Positions 13,001 through 23,121 of a DNA stretch of 64,000 nucleotides are shown here, piece by piece. Below the pieces are notes generated by a model. The model searched no databases, was not told where the DNA came from, and was given only the letters and a program-made list of their open reading frames with translations. Both the position numbers and the translations under genes were made by a program. Source of the stretch: Charina bottae (lineage: Eukaryota; Chordata; Lepidosauria; Squamata; Charinaidae); assembly GCA_023362775.1 (NCBI GenBank), contig JALMGJ010000001.1, positions 68,108,501-68,172,500 on the forward strand, given 5' to 3'. Within the stretch, counting starts at the first letter, position 1, and each line of letters starts with the position of its first letter.

Positions 13001-13817
13001 TAGAAGGATATACCTTTCAGTGTCTTTCTTACATGCAACTTGTAGAAAAATTTAAATCAGATAAAAAAGATTTTGAATTTGAACAAACCAAATCGGAATT
13101 TGAGATACAACTATGTGAGACAGATGATCACTTAATTGCTAAAATGTATAAATTACTGTTAAAAGGTGAAATGGTAGAGGAACAAGTCAAAGACTGCATG
13201 ATTAAATGGGCAAAAAATATTGGTCATAATATTCAAATGCAACAATGTGGATTAAAGGACTAAAATTTACTCTGTGTTACAACTTGAAGGAAAATTTCTA
13301 TAAGATGATGTACAGATGGTATATGACCCCACAAAAACTTGCTAAAATGTATGGGAATGTTTCCAACTTGTGTTGGAAATGTAAAAAAAAAGAGGGGTCT
13401 TTTTACCATATGTGGTGGACATGTGAGATTGTAAAGAAATTTTGGACTCAGATACACTCATTGATGCAGAATATTTTACAAATTCGAGTTCCATTTAAAC
13501 CGGAATTATTTTTATTGAGAATACTAGAAGAACAAATAGGAAAACAATTTACAAGAATTATGCAATACATGATTACAGCAGCAAGACTTGTATATGCACA
13601 AAATTGGAAAAACCAGATTACACCTATGATACAAGACTGGATGTTAAAATTGATGGACAAGGCAGAAAATGATAAATTGACATGTTTGTTAAAAGAAAAT
13701 TCAAATTATTACTTTCTTAAAGAGTGGAAACCATTGATGGACTATTTGCGAAATACAGGAGGGGCAAAGCTTATATGGGGATTTGAAGATGAAAATATAT
13801 ATAAACTGATATATTAG
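10052..13817 (+). pseudogene. L1 ORF2 (endonuclease-RT), degraded
   Basis: Domains in order: APE endonuclease (YLTWNINGN, CLQETHI, GLYAPN, GDWNG), a broken frame near 10475, the remainder of the endonuclease (RIDMIL, LSDHNPVML), RT (GPDGLLAAYYK, FIDAEKAFDNLNW, GTRHGCPLSPLLF, FADD at 12121-12132), and a C-terminal knuckle CWKC-x8-H-x4-C (from about 13363). Breaks are the frameshift near 10475, a TAA at 11734-11736 where CAA is expected, a TGA at 12478-12480 where TGG is expected, and a frameshift near 13250. Codon use is strongly A-rich, as usual for L1. Confidence 0.93.
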
Positions 13818-15156
13818 ACAAGAAATGTTTTTCAGTGTTATATATAGACCTAGCATGTAAGATAAACTTTTTAAATTACCTTGACCAGAGATAAATCGGA
13901 AGTTGACTAATTTCTGTTTCATCTTTTTCTTTTTTTTCTTTGCTTTACTACACCTTTTTTCTTCTCTCTTTGATTTGTATTTCTATTTCTTTTTCTGTTT
14001 CCAATTTTTAATTATGTACATTCAAAACTTAATAAAATATATTTAAAAAAGAGAGAGAAAGCCAGGGAGTTTCAGAAAAACATCTATTTCTGTTTTATTG
14101 ACTATTCTAAAGCCTTTGACTGTGTGGATCATAACAAATTGTGGCAAGTTCTTGGTGGTATGGGGATACCAAGTCATCTTGTCTGCCTCCTGAGGAATCT
14201 GTTTAAGACTGTTTAAGATTGGGAAAGGAGTACGGCAGGGTTGTATACTCTCACCCTACCTATTCAGCTTGTATGCAGAACACATCATGCGACCGACGTG
14301 CTGGGCTTGATGAATCCAAGGCTGGAGTTAAAATTGCTGGAAGAAACATTAACAGACTCAGATATGCAGATGATACCACTTTGATGGCTGACAGCGAGGA
14401 GGAGCTGAGGAGCCTTATGAGGAAGGTGAAAGAAGAAAGTGCAAAAACTGGGTTGCAGTTAAACCTCAAAAACACCAAGATTATGGCAACGAGCTTGATT
14501 GATAACTGGCAAATAGAGGGAGAAAAAGTGGAGGCAGTGACAGACCTTGTATTTCTAGGCGCAAAGATTACTGCAGACGCTGACTGCAGCCAGGAAATCA
14601 GAAGACGTCTACTTCTTGGAAGGAGAGCAATGACAAATCTCGATAAAATAGTTAAGAGCAGAGACATCACACTGACAACAAAGGTCCACATAGTTAAAGC
14701 AATGGTATTCCCCGTAGTAACCTATGGCTGCGAGTGCTGGACCATGAGGAAGGCTGAGCGAAGGAAGAGAGATGCTTTTGAACTGTGGTGTTGGAGGAAA
14801 ATTCTGAGAGTGCCTTAGACTGCAAGAAGATCAAACCAGTCCATACTCCCGGAAATAAAGCCAGACTGCTCACTTGAGGGAATGATAGTAAAGGCAAAAC
14901 TGAAGTACTTTGGCCACATAATGAGAAGACAGGATACCCTGGAGAAGGTGCTGATGCTAGGGAAAGTGGAAGGCAAAAGGAAGAGGGGCCGGCCAAGGGC
15001 AAGATGGATGGATGATATTCTGGAGGTGACAGACTCGACCTTGGGGGAGCTGGGGGTGGTGACAGCCATCAGGAAACTCTGGCATGCGCTGGTCCATGAA
15101 GTCACGAAGTAGGAAGTGACTGAATGAATAAATAACAACAACAAAATTCTGTTAAA

Positions 15157-15889
15157 GTGATAATTACACTTCAAATGATGGATCCCAGTAACTGATTACT
15201 AAATGGTAAATTAATAGATTGCATATAATCATGGTTGCTATTGTGAATGTTCTTTTTTTAACAAACTGATTACTGTCATGGAATGCAAGTGGAGATTGCA
15301 GCAATGATGAAATAAATGACAGACGTTACAACAATATCAGACCCAAACATTTAAAATGTTTGGTTTCTTTGGCAAAGACTACCTAAACAATTAAAATTAA
15401 TTCATGCTAAGCATATACCAAAAACAGAAAATGTCATTTCCTTCAGTAATTAAAGAACAGTTATATTTAATGCCTGAACATGCTCAGAGAGGGTAGCTGG
15501 TAGATAACAAGCTAGCAAATACAATCCAACTTTGACTGTTTTAGTCGTAAGAACTGTGTAGACTGCAGTTGGGCAAAAACTAAAGAAAAAGAGAACATCT
15601 TAATAAAACTCAGTTTTAATAATGACCATATGTCAGTTCTGATGCATCAGAGTGAAGAACAGATTTACTGTATGGACTAGCAAATACTGATACATGAGGA
15701 ATACAGTTTTTTGTAAATTCTAATATGAACTATTGCCTGATCGGTATTTCCCATACTTGTCTCTAATGCAAGTTAAATATCTACTGCATATCACACTTCT
15801 TTGAATAATGCAGTGCAGTTCTTCTTAGCTTGAAAAGAAATTTTAAAATGCAGGTACTGATCAATTCATGCTTGGGAGATTATATGATT
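15157..15889. other. Unrecognised sequence, no gene
   Basis: AT-rich sequence between the BovB and the PLE. No gene or recognisable repeat. Confidence 0.4.
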
Positions 15890-16080
15890 TTTTTTTTAAA
15901 AGTACCAATCGAAGAGAATATTTGTATTCCCAAAATACACAAGCCCGACATACCACTCCGTCCAATTGTATCATTACCAGGGACCCCCACATACAACATA
16001 GCTAAAGAACTTACAAGAAAACTGGGGCATCTCACAGAGGAGAGTGAATACTCTATCAACCCCCCACTACAGTGCCTCCA

Positions 16081-16115
16081 CTCACTCGCTGGATCGTCAC
16101 CTTGTGGTGAGTGGG
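16081..16115 (+). ncRNA. Candidate HDV-like ribozyme at LINE 5' end
   Basis: The first seven nucleotides, CTCACTC (16081-16087), pair with GAGTGGG (16109-16115), with one G-U wobble. The enclosed sequence contains gatcgtcaccttgtggt, where ACC (16099-16101) can pair with GGT (16106-16108). The BovB start at 5783 has the same layout and a near-identical core (gatcgttaccttgt). A P1 that starts exactly at the TSD-defined element end is the hallmark of HDV-like ribozymes that process LINE transcripts. P2 and P4 are unresolved. Confidence 0.5.
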
Positions 16116-16547
16116 CTTGTGTGTTCCCAATGAACCCTGTGAGCGAAGCCGTCAGGAGTCATGTAATCCTGGTAGGGTCACCCATGGCGGTAAAGTCCAG
16201 GGGGAGGAACCAGACAAAGAACGATCCAAGAAAGTCCTCAACGGCAGAACAGGCGGAAGATAACAAGGTGTATTGTTACAACGGCTGCGAATGCGGATGA
16301 AGGCTACAGCAGACAAAAGGTCACCAACCGTCATGGTATCCATGCCATTGGATTAGAGCCTTTTTCTGTGAAGGTTGTGTGCTGATCATTGTGCACCGAT
16401 CTCCACACATAAAACAAATTCACGCACAGGCATCTTCCAACCACACCAAACCCAAAACAACCAAAAGTCCCATGGCGATTGACAAATGGCAACGGGGGCA
16501 GGACTGTGAAATCCGGAAGCTCCTAGTCATGGACCAGCACATGGGCG

Positions 16548-19500
16548 GTGGATACGGATTCAGTCGCCCTGACTCAAGGATCGAGGCAGTTGAGTAGTTC
16601 GGCAGCTGTATCCACGACTGAGCAGCCCTATTTAGGATCCACTCTGCTCACCCCATATGGGGAGGGGGCTAGAAAAGGTGCCCTAAACATAGTCTGCCTC
16701 ATTTTCTCCCTGACTGGATTACCGCGACCAGTGGAGTCACCATCTAGCGGTTGTAAAAAACACATGAATTTTGGAACATGGAATATACAGACACTGCAAG
16801 ACAATATGGATAGTGAACGACCTGAACGTAGGACTGCCATTATTGCAAGGGAGCTGAGACGTTTTAATATCGATATAACAGCACTCCAAGAAACTCGAAG
16901 AGCAGGAGAAGGACAGTTGAAGGAAGAAAAAGGAGGTTATACCTTCTTTTGGAAAGGACTGCCTGAACAAGAACGACAAATACATGGGGTAGGCTTTGCT
17001 ATCAAAAACGACCTTGTGAAGCTCTTGTCAGAAGTTCCCACTGGGATTAACGAACGACTCTCAACTCTGCGGATAAAACTCGCCAAAAACCAACAGGCAA
17101 CTATCCTAAGTGCTTACGCACCAACACTAGATGCAGATGAGGATATCAAGGAAAAATTTTATACCCAGCTGGACACCATCTTATCAGAGATACCAAAGGA
17201 AGATAAAATTATCCTCCTGGGCGATTTCAATGCAAGAGTTGGGCATGTTTTTGATTTGTGGCCAGGGATCATTGGGAAAGAAGGAGTTGACAACAGCAAC
17301 ATGAATGGAATCTTACTTCTGACTAAATGTGCAGAGCATAACCTTGTCATTACTAACACACTCTTTCGCCAGAAAAATAAATTTAAAACATCATGGAAGC
17401 ACCCACGGTCGAAGCACTGGCATCTTTTAGATTATGCAATTGTCCGTGCTAGAGATCGCCGTGATGTACTTCTCACCAGAGCCATGACGAGCGCCGATGA
17501 CTGCTGGACAGACCATTGATTAATTCGATCCACGATGACCATAAAGATTGTCCCTCATCGTAGGCTCCAAGGAAGAAAACCAAGGCGTAAAATGAATACA
17601 CTGGCCCTTCAAGATCCTATTAAACGAGCTTGCTTTCAATCAACTCTCAAGGAACATCTGCCTATGGAACTTCCTGAAAATGTTGAGGAACACTGGATTA
17701 AATTGAAGACTTCTATTATTTCAGCCTGTGAACAAACTATCGGATACCAGACTAAGAGACATCAGGACTGGTTTGATGAGAACGATAGTGAGATTGAATA
17801 TATTATTGACAAGAAAAGGAAAGCCTTCCAGATATGGTAAAAAGATATTAACTGTGCCGTTAAGAAAAAAATCTACGCCAGTGCAAAGGCAGAAGTCCAA
17901 AGAAGAACTAGAGAACTTAAGAACATATGGTGGATAAAAAAAGCCCAAGAAACCCAACATTTTGCAGATGCTCATGATGCACGGGGCTTTTTTAATGCCA
18001 TAAAGGCCATCTATGGACCAACAAACCATGGTACAAATCCCTTACGCTCAGTAGATGGTGCTAAACTTCTAAAGGACAAAGAGTCTATTGCACTGCGCTG
18101 GAAAGAGCATTACTACAATCTCCTTAATCGTCACTCTACTGTGGCTGATGAAGTCTTCTTGCAAATCCCGCAAAAACAAATAAGAAATGAGCTTGCAGTA
18201 TCCCCTAGTTTGGAGGAAGTCAGTAAAGCCACTAAACAAATGAAAAATAACAAAGCTAGTGGATGGGATTCCTGCTGAAGTCTTTAAAGAAGGCGGGCCT
18301 GAACTTACACAACAACTTCATAAGCTCATTGAAAAAATCTGGATGAGGGAGGAGATTCCAGCAGACTTTAGGGATGCCATAATTATCACTCTCTTTAAAA
18401 AGGGTGATAGAACAGACTGTGGAAACTATCGAGGCACCTCCCTTCTAGCCACAGCAGGCAAAATCCTGGCAAAGATCATTGCAAACCGTCTCCTATCTGT
18501 ATCAGAAGACATCCTCCCTGAAACGCAAAATGTCTTCCGCCCTTCCAGGGGAACAGTGGATATGATCTTCACTGCACAACAGCTTCAAGAAAAATGCAAG
18601 GAGCAAAACCGCCCTCTGTACATGGCGTTTATTGATCTGACTAAAGCTTTTGATACTGTAAATCGTACTGCTCTCTGGACCATCCTTCTGAAAATCGGAT
18701 GCCCTGATAAATTTGTGAACATCTTGCAGTTACTCCATGACGACATGATGGCAACAATCCTGAATAACAATGGCTCTCAAAGCGATCCATTTAAAGTGGA
18801 ATCCGGTGTTAAACAGGGATGTGTTATTGCTCCAACCTTATTCGCTATCTTCATTGCTATGATTATACACCTTGTTGAAGAGAAACTTCCTACTGGTGTA
18901 GAAATTATATATCAAACAGATGGAAAGCTTTTTAATCTTAGTAGGCTGAAAGCAAAAAATAAGGTAATTGCAACTTCTGTTATAGAACTTCAATACGCTG
19001 ATGATAGCGTAGTCTGTGCACACTCCGAGGAAGATCTTCAAACTATCCTAAACATCTTTGCAGACGCATATGAAAAGCTCGGCCTCTTGATTAACATTAA
19101 AAAAACCAAAGTGTTTTACCAGCAAGTTCGAACCAATCCCTCTGCAGCACCATCAATCCAGCTTAAAGGTGTGTCACTAGAAAATGTCGATCACTTTTCT
19201 TATCTCGGCAGCCATCTATCTACAAAAGCCGACATCGACACTGAAATTCAGCATCGCCTGAGCTCTGCGAGTGTAGCTTTCTCCCGAATGAAGCGTAGAG
19301 TGTTTGAGGATCGGGACATTCGCAGGGAGACCAAAATGCTTGTTTACAAAGCCATTGTACTACCAAACCTTCTGTACGCCTGTGAAACATGGACCCTCTA
19401 CAAACGCCACCTCCAACTTCTTGAAAGATTCCATCAACGCTGCCTCCAAAAAATTCTGCAAATTACTTGGGAAGATAGGCGGACTAATGTTAGCGTATTA

Positions 19501-19944
19501 GAAGAAGTGAAAACCACCAGCATTGAAACAATGATCATCCAACATCAACTTCGCTGGACCGGTCATGTTGTTCGAATGCCTGACCATCGTCTTCCAAAGC
19601 AGCTACTTTACTCCCAACTTAAGAATGGAAAACGTAATATTGGTGGACAGCAAAAGAGATTCAAAGATACTCTCAAAGCTAATTTAAAAAAATGTAATAT
19701 CAGCATTGAGAACTGGGAAGCCCTAACTCATGAGCGTTTCAATTGGAGGTCATCCTTTATTAATGGCGCTATGGACTTTGAAGAAGCACGAGTACAGGGC
19801 GAAAAGGAGAAAAGAGCTAAAAGGAAGGCACGTCAGGCAAACCCTCATCATGTCCGTCTCCCACCCGGAAACCTATGCCCTCATTGTGGGAGGTTGTGCG
19901 GATCTAGAATTGGCCTTTATAACCACTTACGGATCCACCGTTAA
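16548..19944 (+). pseudogene. LINE ORF: APE endonuclease, RT, C2H2 zinc finger
   Basis: Endonuclease from about 16764: FGTWNIQTLQD, LQETRR, SAYAPT, LLGDFNARVG. RT: LFKKGDRTDCGNYRG, AFIDLTKAFDTVN, GVKQGCVIAPTLF, QYADDSVVCAHS. A long C-terminal region (WTGHVVRMPDHRLPKQLL) ends in CPHC-x12-HLRIH, a classical C2H2 finger at about 19876-19938. In-frame stops are at 17517-17519 (TGA, after TDH; a CpG transition of CGA is plausible) and 17838-17840 (TAA). One frameshift near 18255 (ASG/DGIPAE) switches to the second frame, which is open for 561 codons. Three lesions therefore separate it from an open ORF. It is not functional as it stands. Confidence 0.9.
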
Positions 19945-21352
19945 AATTTTACCTTTGGAAGACAATCTTACTCGGCTACGAGTGATCGCCAATGACAGTG
20001 CCTCCAGAAAATCAAAGACATAAAAATAGATGAAGACGAAATTATGGTGTCATTTGATGTCACTGCACTCTTTACATCCATAGACCAAGCACTAGTGATT
20101 GAATCCATGGCAGCAGTTCTACGTAACACACCTGACCTAACTAGATACACCAAGTTCAAAATACCCAGAATCATGGACCTCATCAACCTCTGCCTCACCA
20201 CCTACTTTCAGTTTGATGGACAAATATTCCAACAAATCAAAGGAACACCTATGGGATCACCACTCTCAGGACTCATAGCAGAGATAGTAATGCAACGACT
20301 AGAAAGGATAGCACTCCCACACATACAACACAAAATATGGATCCGGTATGTAGATGACACCTTCGTCATAATAAAAAAGGATCAACTGGAAGAAACAAGT
20401 CTACAGGAAATCTACCCACACTAGCCAAGTGCTCCACTACCAAAGCAATAACCCTACCTCCCACAAGAGGAGCTGTGTAAAAACACTATTCAGATGAGCA
20501 CAAACACACTGCAGCAACAGAGAACACCAGAAAAAGGAAACAGACCACTTATATAGCATCTTCCAGCAAAATGGATATCCACGCAACTTTATCAAAAAGT
20601 GCCTGACCACTCAACCCACCACAGCAAAACCAACAGAAGCTATGAAAAGGATTACACTGCCATATATCTGAAACATCTCAGAAACTACTAATAGACTGTT
20701 ACAACCACATGGCATCACCGTAGCACACAAACCAACCAAAACCCTTCAGAACACCGTAAGTAAACCAAAAGACCCAGTAGCCCAAGAAGAAAATACAGGA
20801 GTTATCTACAAAATACAGTGTAAGGACTGTAACAGCCACTATGTAGGACAGACTGGCAGAAGACTAGCAGAACGCATCCATGAACACCAACTAGCAGTCA
20901 GAAGACATGATGAAAACTCCTTAATCTCACAACACATAGACAGACTTAACCATACTTTCAACTGGGAAACTGTGAGCATATTAAACCAAGCCAGATCCAA
21001 AAATGCTAGAGAATTCCTGGAAGCTTGGCACTCAGACAAAGCAGCCATCAATAGACACATAGAGATAAACAACATTTACATACCATTCATAAGAGACAAT
21101 AGAAAAGCCAGAAGACCAGAACACCTCTTGGCCAGCAATCAACTACAAGATATGAAAAGATTAACAGCAAGATTAGCAGCAGAGGAGCAATCAAACAACA
21201 CAATAGACCCTAATCAAGGAACTATTAACTCTGTCAATCAACCAAGCAGTAAACAACAACCCAGTCAAAGTACTACCAAGGAGAGTACAACACCCCCACC
21301 AACACAGGCAGGACATGCCAGGGTATATAAACAGAGAGCAAGTTCCACTCCC

Positions 21353-21402
21353 TTTTTGCACTGAAGATGTTGCCTAGCCTGGCAATGAAACGTCTGCAAG
21401 AA
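21353..21402 (+). ncRNA. Hammerhead ribozyme motif of PLE
   Basis: Core CTGAAGA (21361-21367) is followed by stem II GTTGCC/GGCAAT (21369-21374, 21381-21386; one G-U), then GAAA (21387-21390) and the cleavage triplet GTC (21392-21394). Stem I is TTTTTGCA (21353-21360) with TGCAAGAA (21395-21402), eight pairs with one wobble. This is a type-I hammerhead with a nearly absent stem III (AC/GU). Very short stem III is known for PLE hammerheads, which may act as dimers. One unpaired T at 21368 is non-ideal. Confidence 0.7.
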
Positions 21403-21503
21403 AACAACAAGGCTCAGAGAGCACCAAGGACTCCACACAAAAAAAGTTATATGGAGGATTTTTGTGGGATTCACATATTAAAACAAAAATGGGTTGGAAA
21501 TGC

Positions 21504-21575
21504 TGGCTGGGGAATTCTGGGAGTTGAAATCCACATATGTTAAAAGTTGTCAAGGTTGAGAAACACTGATCTAGA
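21504..21575 (+). mobile_element. hAT-type MITE fragment
   Basis: ggctggggaattctgggagt ... gttgagaaacactg has the same right half as the 83-bp MITE at 48676. The left TIR and TSD are not seen. Confidence 0.55.
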
Positions 21576-21751
21576 TATAGAAATTTAAAAAGCCATCCTG
21601 GAAGAAGGGAGCGGCAAACCACTTCCATATTGTTGCCAAAAAAAACCCAGCAGGGACATATTCATGAAGTCACCAGGAGACAAAATTGACATGAAGGAAA
21701 TTTTATCTTACCAATTACATATTTCAGCACAACTAAGACTATCTGCCAAGA

Positions 21752-21784
21752 GGTAGGTAGGTAGGTAGGTAGGTAGGTAGGTAA
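21752..21784. repeat. (GTAG)n microsatellite
   Basis: About eight perfect GTAG units. Confidence 0.95.
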
Positions 21785-21842
21785 ATAAATTCAATTTAGG
21801 AGTCTTAGTCATGAAAAATTATTAGTGGTTAGGAATGAAACA

Positions 21843-23111
21843 AGCATAACCAGCAAGGTTATGCTCAAAATCCTACAAGCTAGGCTTCAGCAGCATGTGA
21901 ACCGAGAACTACCAGAAGTGCAAGCTGGGTTTCAAAGAGGCAGAGGAACTAGAGATCAGATTGCCAACATCCGCTGGATCATGGAAAAAGCAAGAGAGTT
22001 CCAGAAAAACATCTACTTCTGCTTCATTGACTATGCTAAAGCCTCTGATTGTGTGGATCACAACAAACTGTGGCAAAGTCTTAAAGAGATGGGAGTACCA
22101 GACCACCTTACCTGTCTCCTGAGAAACCTGTATGTGGGTCAAGAAGCAACAGTTAGAACCGGACATGGAACAACCAACTGGTTCAAAATTGGGAAAGGAG
22201 TACGACAAGGCTGTATATTATCACCCTGCTTATTTAACTTATATGCAGAGTACATCATGAGAAATGCCGGGCTGGATGAATCACAAGCCGGAGTTAAGAT
22301 TGCTGGGAGAAATATCAACAACCTCAGATATGCAGACGATACCACCCTAATGGCAGAAAGTGAAGAGGAACTAAAGAGCCTCTTGATGAGGGTGAAAGGA
22401 GAGAGTGCAAAAGCTGGCTTGAAACTCAACATTAAAGAACCCCAGATCATGGCATCTGGTCCCATCACTTCCTGGCAAATAGAAGGGGAAGAAATGGAAG
22501 CAGTGACAGATTTTATTTTCTTGGGCTCCAAGATCACCGCAGACGGTGACTGCAGCCATGAAATTAAAAGATGCTTGCTCCTTGGAAGGAAAGCTATGGC
22601 AAACCTAGACAGCATATTAAGAAGCAGAGACATCACCTTGCCCACAAAGGTCCGTATAGTTAAAGCTATGGTTTTTCCAGTAGCAATGTATGGCTGTGAG
22701 AGTTGGACCATAAGGAAGGCTGAGCGCCGAAGAATTGATGCTTTCGAACTGTGGTGCTGGAGAAGACTCTTGAGCGTCCCTTGGTCTGCAAGGAGGTCAA
22801 ACCAGTCAATCCTAAAGGAAATCAACCCTGACTGCTCATTGGAAGGACAGATGCTGAAGCTGAAGCTCAAATACTTTGGCCACCTAATGCGAAGAGAGGA
22901 CTCACTGGAAAAGACCCTGATGCTGGGAAAGACTGAGGGCAAAAGGAGAAGGGGACGGCAGAGGATGAGATGGTTAGATAGCATCACCGATGTAATGAAC
23001 CTGAATTTGAGTAAACTCCGAGAGACAGTGGAGGACAGGAAGGCCTGGCGTGCTATGGTCCATGAGGTCACGAAGAGTCGGACACGACTAAACGACTGAA
23101 CAACAACAAAT
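21843..23111 (+). mobile_element. RTE-BovB LINE, 5' truncated, TSD-bounded
   Basis: The 10-bp TSD gaatgaaaca is at 21833-21842 and 23112-23121. The insert begins with a nine-base inverted copy of its own sequence (see findings), then runs from the RT (ASKVMLKILQ) through YADD at 22329-22340 to the C-terminus and a short (CAA)n tail. Confidence 0.95.
21852..23099 (+). CDS. BovB reverse transcriptase, C-terminal part, open
   Basis: There are no stops from the 5' truncation to the natural TGA. RT blocks include FIDYAKASDCVDH (Phe to Ser change within the usual KAFD motif), GVRQGCILSPCLF, LRYADDTTLMAES and the RTE C-terminal region WTIRKAERRRIDAFELWCW. The endonuclease and the first part of RT are absent, and there is no native start; the ORF opens in host sequence at 21825. 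A retained open frame over 416 codons suggests a young insertion. It is not expected to make a functional protein. Confidence 0.8.
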   Translation, partial: SKVMLKILQARLQQHVNRELPEVQAGFQRGRGTRDQIANIRWIMEKAREFQKNIYFCFIDYAKASDCVDHNKLWQSLKEMGVPDHLTCLLRNLYVGQEATVRTGHGTTNWFKIGKGVRQGCILSPCLFNLYAEYIMRNAGLDESQAGVKIAGRNINNLRYADDTTLMAESEEELKSLLMRVKGESAKAGLKLNIKEPQIMASGPITSWQIEGEEMEAVTDFIFLGSKITADGDCSHEIKRCLLLGRKAMANLDSILRSRDITLPTKVRIVKAMVFPVAMYGCESWTIRKAERRRIDAFELWCWRRLLSVPWSARRSNQSILKEINPDCSLEGQMLKLKLKYFGHLMRREDSLEKTLMLGKTEGKRRRGRQRMRWLDSITDVMNLNLSKLRETVEDRKAWRAMVHEVTKSRTRLND

Positions 23112-23121
23112 GAATGAAACA

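Larger units (their letters stand above)
7893..14054 (+). mobile_element. Full-length L1 LINE nested in BovB
   Basis: The 19-bp TSD gagaaagccagggagtttc (7874-7892 and 14055-14073) places the 6.16-kb insertion inside the BovB RT at the EKAREF codons. It has a 5' UTR of about 1.1 kb (CpG-containing at its start, then T-rich), ORF1, ORF2, a short T-rich 3' UTR and an aataaaatatatttaaaaaa tail. The start (tttcccacttccgggtg) resembles the start of the second L1 (gacttccggtg), which supports a true 5' end. Both ORFs are broken, so it is inactive. Confidence 0.96.
5964..15112 (+). pseudogene. BovB polyprotein (APE endonuclease-RT), decayed and split
   Basis: The endonuclease is visible from about 6178 (IGTWNVRSM, VSELKWTGMG). 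There is a stop at 6423-6425, then QIYAPTTDAEE, then a disruption near 6575-6590 just before GDWNAKVG. Further frames carry the linker (7251-7660) and the RT start up to EKAREF at 7890. After the L1, the frame resumes with FIDYSKAFDCVDH-type sequence (14095-14130), then a roughly 50-base deletion near 14205. GVRQGC, RYADDTTLM and CWTMRKAERRKRDAFELW follow, and a TAG at 14816-14818 cuts the C-terminal domain, which continues to 15112. Original role: nicking target DNA and reverse-transcribing element RNA. Confidence 0.9.
5783..15145 (+). mobile_element. Full-length RTE-BovB LINE, interrupted by an L1
   Basis: The 11-bp TSD attctgttaaa lies at 5772-5782 and 15146-15156. Removing the nested L1 and one copy of its TSD leaves about 3.2 kb, the expected size of a complete BovB. 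The 5' UTR contains ggcaacccaccccagtattc, typical of BovB 5' regions, and the 3' end is an (ATAAA)/(CAA) tail. Coding order is APE endonuclease (about 6170-6900), linker, RT (about 7460-7890 and 14075-14400, YADD at 14363-14374) and C-terminal domain. It is more diverged from the window's other BovB copies than they are from one another, so it is an older or separate subfamily. It is clearly dead. Confidence 0.95.
16081..19994 (+). mobile_element. APE-type non-LTR retrotransposon with C-terminal C2H2 finger, nested in PLE
   Basis: The 12-bp TSD acagtgcctcca (16069-16080 and 19995-20006) bounds a 3,914-bp insertion. It has a roughly 0.5-kb leader, one long ORF (endonuclease-RT-zinc finger), and a short 3' UTR ending in a gctacgagtgatcgccaatg-like sequence with no poly-A or microsatellite tail. 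The clade is uncertain. RT motifs are unlike L1, BovB, L2 or CR1; the Ingi/Vingi group or RTE-X-like elements are candidates, but this is recollection rather than alignment. It is nearly full length and probably fairly young. Confidence 0.88.
15897..21364 (+). pseudogene. PLE polyprotein: RT and GIY-YIG endonuclease, split and frameshifted
   Basis: The RT part lies at about 15897-16080 and 20007-20424, with catalytic YVDD at about 20347-20358. The frame closes at a stop near 20424, and a degraded linker (20425-20740) separates it from the endonuclease frame. That frame shows GVIYKIQC (about 20797), CKDC, YVGQTGRRLAERIHEH and conserved downstream His residues, matching the PLE-type GIY-YIG domain. 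Unlike LINEs, PLEs pair a telomerase-related RT with this nuclease. The terminal TGA overlaps the CTGA of the hammerhead core at 21361. Confidence 0.88.
15890..21470 (+). mobile_element. Penelope-like element (PLE), 5' truncated, interrupted by a LINE
   Basis: The PLE reverse-transcriptase motif IPKIHKPDIPLRPIVS begins at about 15930. The sequence is interrupted at 16080 and resumes at 19995 or 20007. It then runs through SFDVTALFTSI, GTPMGSPLSGLIAE and YVDDTF, followed by a GIY-YIG endonuclease and a hammerhead-ribozyme motif near the 3' end. Without the insert about 1.7 kb remains. Both outer ends are approximate because no TSD was found. Confidence 0.9.
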
